Source: Diadema setosum (Eukaryota; Echinodermata; Echinoidea; Diadematoida; Diadematidae). From it: a DNA stretch of 64,000 nucleotides. The notes beneath the pieces are model-generated. The model was given only the letters and a program-made list of their open reading frames with translations. It made no database searches and was not told where the DNA came from. Numbering within the stretch: position 1 is the stretch's first letter; each line of letters begins with the position of its first letter. The stretch spans positions 3,835,001-3,899,000 of the forward strand of contig CM067067.1 in assembly GCA_033980235.1 (NCBI GenBank), in the 5' to 3' direction. This document shows, piece by piece, positions 35,257 to 47,959 of the stretch. A program made the translations under genes and the position numbers.

Positions 35257-37137
35257 CTATGAAAGTATGACGAGCCTGGCGCGCTTGCACCATATGTCAC
35301 TTTGGATGAGTATAGCTATCTCACCACTCATAAACTCTTGTAGAAGGCAAGACGTGTACCTCACGGACGTTGGTAAGTTTTCCCCTGACAGTTTAGAATC
35401 AGTAATAAGATTCTCAACGTGCTCCAATTCCATTGTGTATCGATCGATACTGACAAGATTCCCCTCCTCTGTCTTCTTTATCGAGGCTACGATAACGGAA
35501 TCATCTTGACATACTGCGGCTGAGTTTGGTAACATACCTTCCTTCTCCAAGACATTTCTCTCTTTCCCCGAACTGTCAAGGCACACGATATGTGTATAAT
35601 CTGTAAGAATCAGGTTTCCCGTTGTGTGAAAGGAGAATATTTGAAAGGGTGAATATACGTCACACCTTATTTGCCTGACTGCCTCACCACCTTGTGGGGT
35701 GAATACCTGGATCTTATTGGGATCCACATAACTCACATAGATATTGTCACCTCCATCAACAGTGACATCAAAAGGACAGAATTCTGTCTGGAACTCAACA
35801 TTGAGCTTCTCCCATTGTGGAGTGTACAGTGACATCTTCCTTCTCAAAAAATCTCCTTGAAGTACGACACACCGACCATCAGACAGGAATCCGATTCTTA
35901 AAATCTCAACCTCCTTCAGAACGGTCTCCTGTAACTCGCCACTGGGGGAATAGAAATAGATGCCGCCGCGCCTCGACCCCAACGCCATTCTGCCGTCTGG
36001 CACTGCAGAGATACAGCTCCAATCTGTGCTGGGGAGCTTCACGTCTGCCTTGAGATCCAACAGATATCCTTCCAGCTTTCCAAGACAAAGTTCATTGATC
36101 TTAACGTGTTTACGGAATGAAATCTTCTGAGCTCTTTCTGTCACACCAGTTGGTGATTGGTCATCAGGAATATCTCGTCTCAGAATGCTGTTCAAATTCT
36201 TGCACAGCATGTCGTGTGCTGACAAGGCGTCTTTCTCCAGCGATACCTTCATACCGTTTGTTATCAGTTCTTCCATATTGCTTATGTGACAGATTGTTTG
36301 GCGTCTCTCGTCTTCCATGACTTGTAACTCGTTCTCGAATTTTTGTGACAATCGTTGGACTTGACGTTTCATTGTGTTTTTTCTCTCTGACAATAGCTGC
36401 ATGTATTCATCGTACCTCTTGTCGATGTCATCGTTGAGCTTTTGCATCAAAGCTGTTGTTTTCTTGCGCTGTGACTCTATCAATTTTATGTAATTCGTAA
36501 CGATTGTTTTCTTTGATTTTGCTTTTTCCATCAAGTCCTTGATATTGTCCCTTATTTTCTCCTCATGGACTGATGCCTCTACCATTCCATGACCCTCCTT
36601 CGATTGCTCCAACATCCCGCATCTAAAGCAGACATACTCCTGACATCCTGGACAGAAATACTCTTTATATTCATTGGGGTGTTTCTTACACATTTGTCGC
36701 CTCTTGAGCGGAACTTTTCCTGACATCACCTCCTCCATTGTCACCACTGTGTGGTTAGAGAACCGTTTCCAGTTAGAATGGTCTTTCTCACAGGACTTAC
36801 ACAGATTATCCGAACAGTCCTGACAGTATGACACAGCTGGCGATTTTTCGTCAGTTTCACAAACTGAACATGTTGGACTCTTGGTTTTCACTTCGTCCAC
36901 CAGAGAACTCAATGGTACGTTTGTTTGTAGCTTACCGACATCTCCATTGGATACGGGCGTTTCTTTCCTGCATACAGGGCATATTATTTTTTCTTTGTTT
37001 AACTGAGTTTGAAATATACGTTCAAGGCAGTCTTTACAGAAGGTATGAGAACATATCAGTAATTTGGGTTCGTTGAGAAGTGTCAGACAGATAGGACACT
37101 CCAGATTCTGGCTGCTGATTTGATGAAACGTTGCCAT
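35257..37137 (-). CDS. TRIM-like RING E3 ubiquitin ligase with C-terminal beta-propeller, copy 2 (626 aa)
   Basis: Same architecture as copy 1: RING C14-C56 with all eight zinc ligands, B-box 1, B-box 2, coiled-coil and propeller. Start at 37,137 (ACCATGG) nine bases after the conserved acceptor; the 16 codons upstream are intronic. B-box 2 residue 178 is Gln instead of His (GMLEQSKEGH), so one presumed zinc ligand is missing. The protein is a mosaic. Up to about residue 515 the propeller follows copy 1 (VYSPFQIFSFHTTGNLIL), and the last roughly 110 residues are identical to copy 3, ending RARLVILS, with about nine residues more than copy 1. Upstream of the gene about 165 bp containing the ETS-like block is deleted. 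Probably an active E3 ligase; substrate unknown. Confidence 0.92.
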   Translation of the reverse strand: MATFHQISSQNLECPICLTLLNEPKLLICSHTFCKDCLERIFQTQLNKEKIICPVCRKETPVSNGDVGKLQTNVPLSSLVDEVKTKSPTCSVCETDEKSPAVSYCQDCSDNLCKSCEKDHSNWKRFSNHTVVTMEEVMSGKVPLKRRQMCKKHPNEYKEYFCPGCQEYVCFRCGMLEQSKEGHGMVEASVHEEKIRDNIKDLMEKAKSKKTIVTNYIKLIESQRKKTTALMQKLNDDIDKRYDEYMQLLSERKNTMKRQVQRLSQKFENELQVMEDERRQTICHISNMEELITNGMKVSLEKDALSAHDMLCKNLNSILRRDIPDDQSPTGVTERAQKISFRKHVKINELCLGKLEGYLLDLKADVKLPSTDWSCISAVPDGRMALGSRRGGIYFYSPSGELQETVLKEVEILRIGFLSDGRCVVLQGDFLRRKMSLYTPQWEKLNVEFQTEFCPFDVTVDGGDNIYVSYVDPNKIQVFTPQGGEAVRQIRCDVYSPFQIFSFHTTGNLILTDYTHIVCLDSSGKERNVLEKEGMLPNSAAVCQDDSVIVASIKKTEEGNLVSIDRYTMELEHVENLITDSKLSGENLPTSVRYTSCLLQEFMSGEIAILIQSDIWCKRARLVILS

Positions 37138-37146
37138 GGTGTTTGT

Positions 37147-37168
37147 CTGAATACAAGAAACAGAAACA
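37147..37168 (-). other. 3' splice acceptor of a 5'-UTR intron, TRIM copy 2
   Basis: The pyrimidine run and TATTCAG are identical to copy 1, followed by ACAAACACC and ATG. Confidence 0.8.
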
Positions 37169-37396
37169 CAAAGCGGTGAAGACATTAAAAAATATCAGCA
37201 GAATAAGGATCATGTTTTGTTTAAAGAAACGAGATCGAAAGCTATAGGCCTACGTATTTAATCATCTTCCGAATGTGGTTTAAGTAACAAGGTTCATTGA
37301 ATAGACGTGTCTGATCGACGTGGTCGAATGTGGTCTTCCCTTGAAGACTCTAAACGATTACGGAGAAAGAAAGTGGATTCATTGCGAAGCACCAAC

Positions 37397-37406
37397 AAAA
37401 TGGCGG
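37397..37406. promoter_or_regulatory. YY1-like motif AAAATGGCGG near TRIM copy 2
   Basis: It lies about 260 bp 5' of the ATG within GCACCAACAAAATGGCGGAG, the same block found next to the dead exons. The corresponding positions upstream of copies 1 and 3 have been replaced by CA/A or C-run/A-run low complexity. Confidence 0.4.
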
Positions 37407-37730
37407 AGAGGTGTAACCACGTAGTGGATGTAATTAACCTTTGCTCATTAACGTTTCACAGCGACATAATTATGTACTAGTAATTACGGTAAACGGTGTT
37501 ACCACATGCTGACGTGAAATCAAGTTTGAATTAAATCAATTATGATAATACCGCACCCTTTAGGTAAAGGTGTGCTTGGAAGTTGAAGACAAGGATGTTC
37601 TTTCAGTTTAGTTTTCATCTCTTTTGACAAGGTATCAACACAGATGGTGCATCGATAGAAATATAAACGAAATGGAACGACTATGTATATTCGTACAGAC
37701 AACCTGCTTTGTTTTTCATTTTTGTGGAGT

Positions 37731-37800
37731 TTTAAATTGATTGAAAAGTGTCAGACAGAAACGACACTTAAAATTCTGGTTGCTGATTTCATCGGTAAAT
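37731..37800 (-). pseudogene. Dead TRIM first-coding-exon fragment, unit 2
   Basis: The minus strand keeps ATCAGCAACCAGAATTTTAA and the GTGTCGTTTCTGTCTGACAC block of the RING start, then CTTTTCAATCAATT. The 5' part (pyrimidine run and FHQ codons) is more eroded than in units 1 and 3. It lies only about 0.6 kb upstream of the live gene. Confidence 0.65.
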
Positions 37801-37998
37801 ACACACACAAAAGAGTAGTGTCAGCAGGATCAGGGCCTGTGACCTAGACCTACTTGGTTGTCGTCGAAAAAAAAAGGATAATAAAAAGCAATGCATTTTT
37901 AACAGTCGTTTGTATGAATTCAACAACGTGTAGTAACAAGACCTTATTAACAAAATGGTAGTACATTCGGTGATTCGTATGCTTACCAAGTATGCTGT

Positions 37999-38209
37999 AC
38001 TTCCGGGTTTAGTTTTGCTGACTTATATCTGGCTCCTCAAATGTGCGTTCAATTGAAGACATCACAACCTGTTTTCCGGAAAATTGCAAGGATGGTGACA
38101 AGAACGCAAAATACATGTAGATAGAAAGCTGCCTTACTTTTGAGATCCTCGACGAGTATGAAGAAAGAGAGTGAATAATATTCATTACGAAGCACCAACA
38201 AAATGGCGG
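37999..38209. promoter_or_regulatory. ETS-like plus YY1-like module upstream of dead exon, unit 2
   Basis: ACTTCCGGG at 37,999-38,007 and AAAATGGCGG at 38,200-38,209, about 200 bp apart. The same order and spacing occur in unit 3 (51,316-51,324 and 51,497-51,506). It is either a relic promoter of the dead gene or a distal promoter now serving the live one. Confidence 0.4.
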
Positions 38210-38659
38210 GTTGGTGTAAACAGGTACTGATGTATTGCAATATCACGTTGAACTTCTTACCGTGACCTGTGTTATTCAAAGTAGCGGGTTTTCCCCCACT
38301 TGCTGATGCGATAATTATGCTGTCCATGAACTTAATACCTTATAGTGATACCGCCCTCTAAACGCAAATGTGTGTTTAAGATTATGATGCGCTTTTTGGC
38401 TTAGTTTTCTTGTTCTTTGAAAAGGAAATAGAAATAGCAATTGATTGATAGATTGCCCTACATCGACGTAAATAAGCACTGAATTGATCAGTGTTTTAGT
38501 AGTAGCCATGATTAAAAAAAAAAAAAAAAATCATGGGAATACATACCCGAGCAGGATTCTAACCTATACGACCTCCTGATCACCGGACAGGCGAAATAGA
38601 AATATATACAAATCTAGGAAAATCGAATAGATCTGTCGATGTACTGCTTTGTTTTCGAA

Positions 38660-38696
<37 letters not shown>

Positions 38697-39059
38697 GTGG
38701 TGTCCTATAGACGGAAAATGGGGGAAAACAATGACTGACCGAAGAAATGTGGGTCTAGTTAATATTGTTAAACTTACCCTCACACATTGTACACGAACAC
38801 AAACACATACTTAAAAGAATATTGTTCGATTATCTCTCTGAAAACGTTCGACTCGAAATATAATAAGCAGGATCACTCCTTCCTTAAGTACCCAAAATGT
38901 GAAATCAGTTGTTGACTCTAAGTGTTATTTGGGGCCTACGAGGAAAATTACAGAGTGTAAGATTAACCGTGATTTATATGATATGGCATAGCATAAAGTT
39001 GAATGCGAACTTTACAATACTGAACGTAAAAGGTTTAAACCTTATGTATGATATTATAT

Positions 39060-40180
39060 ATCAATTTATATTCCTTTATTTCCATTGAACAGTAAAAAGC
39101 AACATAAAACATCCAGTATTACAAGACAAAACATCCAAATAATAATACATGTTAAAAAACAAGATAACAATAACAATTTTTTACAGATCATAACAGGAAA
39201 GAAGTACGTGATAAGAAAGTAAGGCCTGTTAGCGCGTGTACAATGTCATCTAGAAGAGGAATTAAAACAAAACACATTATTTTTTTATAGATTAATTGTA
39301 AATCTAGAAATTTTTCAAGAGAAAATACATAAAATATAAACAGACAAAAAAAAACAATAAAGCATAATGTATACAAAGGAAGACGAATAGTTAATTAGTT
39401 TCAGTAAAAGAGACAAAAATGTTTTTATATTGTATATATATATATATATATATATAAATTGCTTCCTGAATAGATTATTATTCTAATATTTTAATTATTA
39501 TGATGATATATTAACTGGGTTTACTGCACTCCAGAGAGCTTGACCTGTATGACGAAAGGTTTGCTTTAATCTCATAGGAAATTTCAATCGATTGATAAAT
39601 TCTATTAGAGCTCCGTGCGTTGTACTTTTATTTCATTATTATGTACTCATGTAAGCGTTATGTATGTTACTTTGTATTACTTTATATGGAAATAAAATCA
39701 TATTGAATTGAGTTGAAAATTGAATATACTGTGTATTTAATGTGATCAAGTTCATGATGTAAGGAGAAAGTGCATTCGTGAAAAAACGTTGCGTGAAAGA
39801 AGTTATATCAATGTTTTCATATCTTGCACTTTGAGCGTTTTTAATCGCTTAAATAGCTTACAGGTGTGAGCTAAATAATGGAGATTTTGTGACACTACGA
39901 AGTGCTTTCTTTTGTCATTTTGATAATTTAGCAAGTCTGGGTTTAAAAGTGTCTCCCGCCCATAGTACAACAAATGTAGGAAAATGAAATCATTTAAAAA
40001 AGAAAATGAGACAAAGGTGGTAAACTCACTTCAAACGATTTAAAAAACTTGCTAACTGCGCAACTTTTCTACACACACTTTCACGCCAATCAACATTAGG
40101 CCTACATTCAACAATTATTAATCTGAAACTAGTTCACATTATCAAACAAATTATCAAACAATGCATTGTCACTTTTTTTT
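39060..40180 (-). mobile_element. Truncated retrotransposon remnant, unit 3
   Basis: Counterpart of 25,175-26,540: AAAAGCAACATAAAA, TTACAGATCA, ACAGGAAAGAAGTACGTGAT and CTCCAGAGAG are shared. The reverse-transcriptase YADD part is deleted. Inside is a plus-strand tail ending TATGGAAATAAAATCATATT followed by (GAATT)-like repeats near 39,690-39,715. Confidence 0.55.
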
Positions 40181-42278
40181 TGTTGTAGATGCGTCACAAT
40201 GATTGATAAACAGTATTTCAATCTCTTTAATGACCAGAGAGTTATAGGATCACTATTTTAACCTCGTACAGGGGTGGCTTATTATAGGGTGAAAACATAT
40301 GTCTTGTTTTTGTATTAAACTGCTGAAGCCAGTTTAGTTTGCAATATTAAAAAAATAGATATGAATTTATTTTAGAGAGTATGTATAAGTTCTACATCGC
40401 GAGGAGTGTGCAGCAAGATTTGCATGTCTGAGCGGTGAGATGATAGCTGTAACTCCATTATTGGTCTCTTGATGTTGGTAGTTTTTTTTTTCATTTTCCC
40501 AGTCTGTTGTGAAGTATCACCTCTGATGTATGTTTCACTTCACTCGGTACTTAACAATTGCTTAACTTGTTGTTGTTGTTGTTGTTGTTGTTGTTATTTG
40601 TGCTTTTGTGGGTTTTTCTTTTCTGTTTGGAAATAGTATACTCCACACGAAATAATTTCAATTTGAATATTATGATTCGAATCTAGTAGAGACCACAGCA
40701 TCGAAATATCAATATGCAAATAATGTGCAGGGACAGATAAAAGCTGCCGTAAATTTGAAGTAGTTTTTAAGCATAATAAGTCATGATGCCTGATAACGGT
40801 AAGTATACGACGATTGTTATTCTTTTCGACTGAACCTTTTAAAGTACTTGGCGACTATATGCCAAAGTAATACAGTGTATTAAAGGCCAAAACTTTGATT
40901 TTATCTATTTGTTGTAGAATCAATCCTGTGTCACATGCACCCGTTTACATTGATAACGTGGACATTTGTATTTGGCAAGTATCTCGCATGGATATATCTT
41001 TTTGATGCAGTTCAGTTACCAGCCTAATTGAACTCGTATTCATATTATGTGGTGTTCATCTTCTAACAAAATAGCACGTTTCTAAATCATGTCTATTGAC
41101 CGTCAGTACATGCAGACGGGGGTGGGGCGATTCCTCTTCCCTTTTCCGTTTATCTGTGCCCCATTTCATAAAATATGTTAGGATGGCAACTCTTGCTGGA
41201 ACGTCAACTTCCAATAGCAACAGCCAATCAGGAAGCAGAATTCTTGTTGCCACCATGACAATAACCATTTTAGCAATAGTTGCTATATCATATCAACTTT
41301 CTATGAAATGGGGCCCAGTGAGGTTGCATTTGACAGGTGTACTAACATCAACAGCACATTCAACGAGTATAGGCGATCAGGAGCATAAAGGAATTTTGAC
41401 TTTCAAACAAATTAGCTAACAGCCCCGCAAAAGAAGGGATTGAAAAGTGAGTCTGTATAATTTTCTTGTGAAAATTGGTCACATGTCATCACAAGAGTAG
41501 ACCAAACAGCATATAATAGGCCATATACGCGATGTATAATAATGATCTTCATCCTTTGTGCTGTTGAGTGTATTAATGTCTATTGCTCGATCTATCAAAG
41601 TAAAGGGAAGCTGATACAGCGAGACTATAGAATGTTACCAATGCCGAGGTGCAACACAATCCCCCGGGCCTCCTTCCTATCCTGCAGAAAGTGACGTAAT
41701 TTAGCCTTGATGCACCCTTGAACTCGAAAGGGGAATAAAACCAAACTGTGGATTGAACCGAATGCACCAGTATCGGTATAGAACACATCACCCAAGTTTC
41801 AGGAAAATAGCATTATCCGTTCAAAAGTTAAGGATTTTTGAAGTTTTGGTGCAGCTACCGCTGGATGAATAGACTACTAGAGTTCATGACATTATTAATA
41901 CGTATATGTATATACAACGATGTAAAGAGAATGTAAATACAAATCCACTCAATTTAATTTCTTATGAAAAGTAGACATTCCTGCGACACGTTACTGACAT
42001 TATTTCAAGGGTACATGTAATATTATTTACCCTGCTTTCTGAAAGAGGTTAGTCAGGTGCTCTAGAAAAATTGAAATATGTTAAATTTTCGTTATATTTT
42101 GTTTATCATTATTTTTCATAAATGACGTCACAAAGCGTCGTAGTCTTCTTTATACCCTGCGATGACTGCGCCAAAACTAAAAAAAAAAATCATAACTTTT
42201 AACGGAATGTCAAATTTTCTTCAACCTTCCCTGATGCGTTCTATTGATACTGCTGCAATCCCTCAATTCAATAATATA

Positions 42279-42448
42279 CAGTCAAACCTGTCTATAGCGG
42301 CCACTCCAAGGGAGACGAAAAAAAGTGGGGACACGTGGTCGCTATAGACCGGGTCGTTAACATGGCTTTTCTCTTGAAATGTTTTTAGTGGTCGTATACG
42401 ACACAATGTCTCTATAGATGGTGGTCGCTATATAGACAAATTTGATTG
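42279..42448. mobile_element. 170-bp MITE with CAGTCAAACC ends (unit 3)
   Basis: Same element at the same place as 28,609-28,776, nearly identical; one terminal base is changed (TTTGATTG at the right end). Confidence 0.8.
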
Positions 42449-43803
42449 TATATCTGGATTATTATACTCTTCTTTAAGTCTGAAAACGATGGGTAACACA
42501 TCCCACATTGCTTCTGCGTCACGTTGTTTGCTATGGTGTCACGCTCTTTATAGCATTGACGCTGGTTTTCAGGGGATTACTTTTCTTTCCATTGTTCGTG
42601 GACTAATTGGGCATTTCACTTCAGCTCTAATTTAACCCTACCGGTAGCCCCATTGCTCCTTTCTGTTGCAATCACCTGGTAGATGAAACAAGATCCGAGT
42701 ACGGGTAAAGATTTCTCATCAGTTCGTCTCCCTCTCTTCAGGTCAGCTGGAGAGATAGGAAGATCATTGCATTGATTCGCCAAAGAGTAGGAATAACAAA
42801 AGAAGATGGTCCGCTTGTCTAAGCTATAAAAGAAGAGGAAGCTGTCTATGTATGGACATTGGAAACGCCGATCAGAAAGCCTTGTTCAGATGACAGTATA
42901 TAAGGAGAGGTAGAACTGAAGGCCAGGCCGGGACGTCTATAGGAAAACAGGATGGACTGTACGATATCACCAGGAAGTGGACGAATGGAGGAATGGGCGT
43001 GGCAAGAGCAAATGTACACAAGAGAATACCGACGGTTCTATGAAGACTATAATGGCAATACAGCAGTAGCAGTACAAAATGGGATTCTTAAGATCGCAAC
43101 TGCTGGTGTACATGTATGTCGGAAAATCGGACAGTTTTAACCTTTTTGTTGTTGTTGTTGTTGTTGTTGTTGTTATAATTCCGCACGTTCGCTTCTACAA
43201 ATTTAATTTGTCCAGAGGGAGACAAACTGAAACTCATCCCCCATATCTTCACCACTCTGCTAACTAATCCCTTGCTTTCATTTAAGATCCGAATATCTAT
43301 GAAGTGGAATGACATGAAATGGAACTATTTTCTGCAGGTGTCAGTCCTTGACTCAAACTTTGACTATTTGAGGAGTTGGCACAAACACGTCTACCTCTCT
43401 GACAAGTGCATCTGGATTTGTTTTGTTTTTCCACCTGCAAAATACAGATGACGTCACAAATGGTGGAAAATCATCTGTCAAGGAGGTATATAATACGGTA
43501 GTCACGTGTCCTCGAGTTTGTAATGCATAATGTCTTCTTGTGTGTGTTTTTGTTGATCCTTTATACGCAAGCCCTGATAATCTTTTGCCTGTTTGCGCGA
43601 CTTGCAGTGTAGTATACTAGGGTACAGCGGTCATAAAAGATAAACGAAGATATATGTATGTCTGGGTTTTGTTTGCTTTATTTTCTGTATCTTTCTTTCT
43701 AGTTTCAATGCTTTCCACGTTTCTTTAATTCTGTTTCGCTACAAATTTTCCTGAAATCCTTCCGATGTACACTCAATTTATGTAAACCGTAATCCACAGA
43801 TAT

Positions 43804-44505
43804 TTCATTTCATTTCATTTCATTATTTCATTTCCAACATTTTCATACACAAAATAACACAACATCAATACAATGTAGTAACAAAGAAAAATACGTGAAG
43901 TTAACAATACTACGCATTACAAAAGCAAATGGAAATTGAATTCAATATTCAATTCAATTCAATAGTTTATTTATTTCCATCATCACAAAGAAAAGAAAAG
44001 AAAAAGTTGACATAATCCAAAGTGATACAATTTTTTTTCATTTCTCTTACACTCGTCCGATAAAGGATTTTTTTCAATACAATAATTATAAAGTATATTA
44101 TACACGAATGATGTCATAAAAAATAAACAATGCACTTTGTCATGGCAACAAAAATAGTAAATAATCACAATGATGGAAAACAGTGTTCCACTAAAAAAGC
44201 CACGCTTGTAAAGAATCAAATCGCTTGTAAAGAATCGCTTGTAAAGAATCAAAACTAAAGTTGCAGGAAATGGAGGAGACATGCTTAAAAGCTAAGCTTG
44301 TATTTTGCAGTCTCCTCGTGGACACAAAGACTAAATAACATCAAAAAGCAATTAGCTAGACATAATATAAAAGGTGCACAACACATACAGACCTATACAT
44401 ACAAACAAACAAACAGACGGACAAACAAACACAAGCAACCTCTCTTGTAAAGAGAAAGGTAGAGAGAGAAAAACAAAACACAGTGAAGGAAAAAGAGGAA
44501 ACGAG
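43804..44505 (-). mobile_element. About 700-bp retroposon insertion private to unit 3
   Basis: Unit 2 reads CAACAGATATCATAACAATG without interruption near 30,460. Unit 3 has GATAT, about 700 bases, then GATAT again. The insert contains two minus-strand LINE-like 3' ends, (ATTTC)n with TTTCC, and (ATTCA)n with GTTTATTTATTTCCATC. A 20-bp sequence (GATATCATAACAATGTCGTG) is tandemly doubled at the right flank. Confidence 0.65.
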
Positions 44506-45810
44506 GATATCATAACAATGTCGTGGATATCATAACAATGTCGTGGGTACAATGTATGTCTACATGGTGGTTCATTAGATGGAACGGAGCAAACACATTC
44601 AACTCTTTGTAAGTTGTACAGAATGTTATTTCTTGCATGCAAAATGCAATAAGTAAACATGATAAAGATTATTGTATTAGGCTCATACATCTTAATAACA
44701 TGAATAGTCTTTACAGTATCTTACGATTGCATTATGTGACGAAATCTTAATCGTATAAGATAAGGCAACATGTCACGACTTTAACCAAATCAATAAACTT
44801 TGTCTGATGCCAAATATAACCGGAGTGAAACACGGAGTGTTTATTACTCAGACAACGGATGTGTCAATGAAACTGATCTAACATCACCCCGATATAAAAA
44901 TGTTCTGTGTCTGACATGAAATTTAGTCACAACTTTAAACTGAGAACTATACCTTCAAAATGTGATTTCACGCTACGTGACTTTAATTATGTCATGTAAG
45001 ATATAACAATAATCATAATATACCTTGAAGATGTAAGATCTTTACTGTTGTCATGATAAAGTGAGATAACTATATACAATATCAGAATATTACACCATAA
45101 TACATGTACATCAGAACTTTGGAGTTACACTACTATAAACAATGTTTTGATACTCAGCTACAGTGGTATATATTCGCGATTGTTACAATGTGCACTGTTA
45201 AAATGCATGAGCTGGGCGAAAGCCAAAATTGACATGAAAGTCATGATCGATCAATAATGGAATCAATGAACAAGTGAACAATTCCTGACTTGTCATAGTT
45301 CAAGTATGGTAAAACGAATAGAAAGGAAACGAAGATTGTAATCAACGTGGACAATAAAATTCATTCTGCCTCTATGTCAGTTAATACTTCAAGAGGATTT
45401 GTCTTCCAGCTTGCATGTAGTCAACTGACCATTAAACGTCATGAAGTCTACTTATGATACTGCTCCACCTACTATACCAAACTTTGAAAATGCTCAAAGA
45501 ATTCGCTTAAAAGATATACATGCTCTTGATGTATGCTATTTTGCAGCTCGTCAAATGGCTAGACAATAGTTTGGCGTTAGGTGGCGCAGTGCAGATAACG
45601 GCATCTACGTCTTGATATTCTTTCACTGCTTGTTTTTAATCGATTTGCTCATATTCACATAATATGACGTGGTAAATAACCCCATAAAGGGAAAAGCAAA
45701 CATTACTTCATATATTTCAACTGCTCGACAACTTTTCCTTCATTGAAGTTAATAAAAACCAATCATTTAGTGTTTTGAGTGTATTGGTAAAAGTCATTTG
45801 CACTAATACT

Positions 45811-45890
45811 CGGGTGGGATTGGAATCCTAGACTTCATGATCGGTAGACAGGCGTTGTATATCCATTCGACTACCGAGCTTCCGCCCGAT
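45811..45890 (-). pseudogene. tRNA-like sequence, fuller copy (unit 3)
   Basis: On the minus strand CTCGG...CCGAG are 70 bases apart end to end, near tRNA length, with TAGTCGAATGG (A-box-like), TGTCTACCGATCATGAAG where the anticodon arm should be, and GGATTCCAATCC (B-box-like, one mismatch to GGTTCGANTCC). Anticodon identity is not assigned. Confidence 0.5.
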
Positions 45891-45911
45891 AGCTAATGAT
45901 GGTTCAGAATA

Positions 45912-45941
45912 AATACACAGTAGCAGCGGGTACTGTGTATT
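45912..45941. other. Conserved perfect hairpin beside the tRNA-like sequence (unit 3)
   Basis: Same 11-bp stem and GCAGCGGG loop as at 9,618-9,647. Confidence 0.75.
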
Positions 45942-47687
45942 CATTCAAGTCAAATTCTGTGTCGATGAAGGGCAAATTGCTTATCAGTTGCAATAAAAAC
46001 TACTCGACGCAAAAATTATTAATTTGAGCAGATGTTTCTTAATAATCATTTACTTTCACAAAGTACTCTCAGGCGGGTCATTTTTTAATGTATTCATATC
46101 CATGGGTATTTCATTCTGATAATCTGTGAAGAGCTTTTGAAGTTTAAGACGATACTACAAATAATGCTAGCTGCTGTCATTATAGTGGTATACACCAAGT
46201 GAACATACTATACATGCATATCATACACCAAAATGAATTACATAATGCATTGATACCAAACATTATTTATAAGAAAAGAGAACAGGCGCTCTATAAGATT
46301 AAGGTAAGAAATCAAAACAAAGCATGACATAGCACATTACAGAATGATATGCAAAAACATAATAAAAATAGGTTTGTCGTTTATCTGATATAAAACACAG
46401 AGGAGCTTATAGTATACATCAACGAGCATACTTGAAACGAAAACAATATCGCTGAGGTTTCATTAATGAATTCACCTCCTTGACGATTTTTGTGAGTAAT
46501 CATGGTAATGTCGTCACTGATTGGTATACTATTAGTTCTATTATACACTTATTTAGAATGACTGTGCGAGGAAATGTAACAACTAAAGACAGTAACAAAA
46601 TGACAGAATAACAGAATTACGAGTCTGTGTATTTCTTTGTGACTTTTTGTTTCATCCACACACTGTTAAGCAGTAAAAATACCATATTTTTTAAACCTAA
46701 TATAACTCAAGTTTGTTGTTCTGTAACGCCCCTTTTCTTTCACACGTGTCATTTTAGGCCTACATGTACCAGTGCTACAGATTAATTTCATCTTCTTAGA
46801 GTCGGGGTAACACAAGTTAGATACAGACGTATACGATCTGCACAAGACAGAGAAAGAATCATAGAAACAGGATCATAACATGACTTCCTAAAACTGGAAT
46901 AACTCGGAATAAAGCACTCAACGGCCAGATAAGTTGTGGCCACATGCATTATCTTTGGACTGGGAGACTCAACAAGAAAGACATGAAAGAACCAAAGCAT
47001 AAAGAATACATGGTGCACCGTTTGTACCACCCAACGTTCTACCGCCACGGAAGCCTTCAAAGATTTCACGAGACTCAATAAGTGGGGAAAAGACAAACCT
47101 GTTGCTAAAATCTCTCAAATGAATACGAAAATATGAAAAGTTATGATGCTTAAAAACAATAACTATGATGAAAGAAAACAAAGAAAGAACCAAAGCATAA
47201 ACATATCTGCTAAATTGACTGCAGAGCATGTTAATTAATCGGATGCCGAAAAATAAATCGGAATGAACAAGTGCAGTGAAATGGTGCCCGTCTTATGAAT
47301 TATAGTTGAAAAAGTGTTAATTAGAATGATGTTAAAGGTAACTTGAATGCTCCAAAATAAATTTGAATGAAGATATCATAAAATTGAAATACCGAACATG
47401 TCATCTACGCTAAATTTTGCTAAATTGAAAGCAGCAATAAGGAATTGGATTGAAAGAGGTGCGAAATTGGCCGGGGAAACCTATTTTAACATACGTTTGG
47501 AAAGCATGATATACAGATTACCATATAATGATGGCATAAATAAGTTTTTGGTTTTTTTATGTCCATCATTCTACTATACTAACACTACCATCACTACAGC
47601 TATTAGAAACTACTTACAGAATTAGCGACTTCATCAATCTTACCAATCTTTACAAATTCTAATGTTCTGTTATGTCGATATCGTTTA

Positions 47688-47959
47688 CAGCTCGTTATTC
47701 CGAAGGTTCGTTATTCCGAAGGCTCTTTACTCCGAAGATTAGTTATTCCGAAGGTTCGTTGTTCCGAATTTTATTTTCGGATTAACGAATCTTCGGAATT
47801 ACGAACCGTCGAAATAACGCCACAAATTTTCGGATTAACGAACACTTTTTCATTTTCGGATTTACGAACCTCTAGGTATAGGGAATTTGCGTGTTTCGGA
47901 TCAACGAACCTTCGGAATAACGAACCTTCGGAATAGCGAACCTTCGGAATATCGAACAG
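47688..47959. mobile_element. Palindromic TTCCGAAGGTTCG MITE (unit 3)
   Basis: Nearly identical to 34,523-34,794 and at the orthologous position, so it was inserted before the unit 2/unit 3 duplication but after the split from unit 1. Confidence 0.82.

Larger units (their letters stand above)
25145..39050. repeat. Segmental duplication unit 2 (contains TRIM copy 2)
   Basis: From 27,405 to about 30,000 it is nearly identical to 41,072-43,300 (unit 3), and 33,690-35,590 is nearly identical to 46,850-48,755. It lacks the 2.3 kb found at 8,440-10,780 (unit 1) and 44,720-46,690 (unit 3), and has a private segment at 30,652-33,500 instead. Confidence 0.88.
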
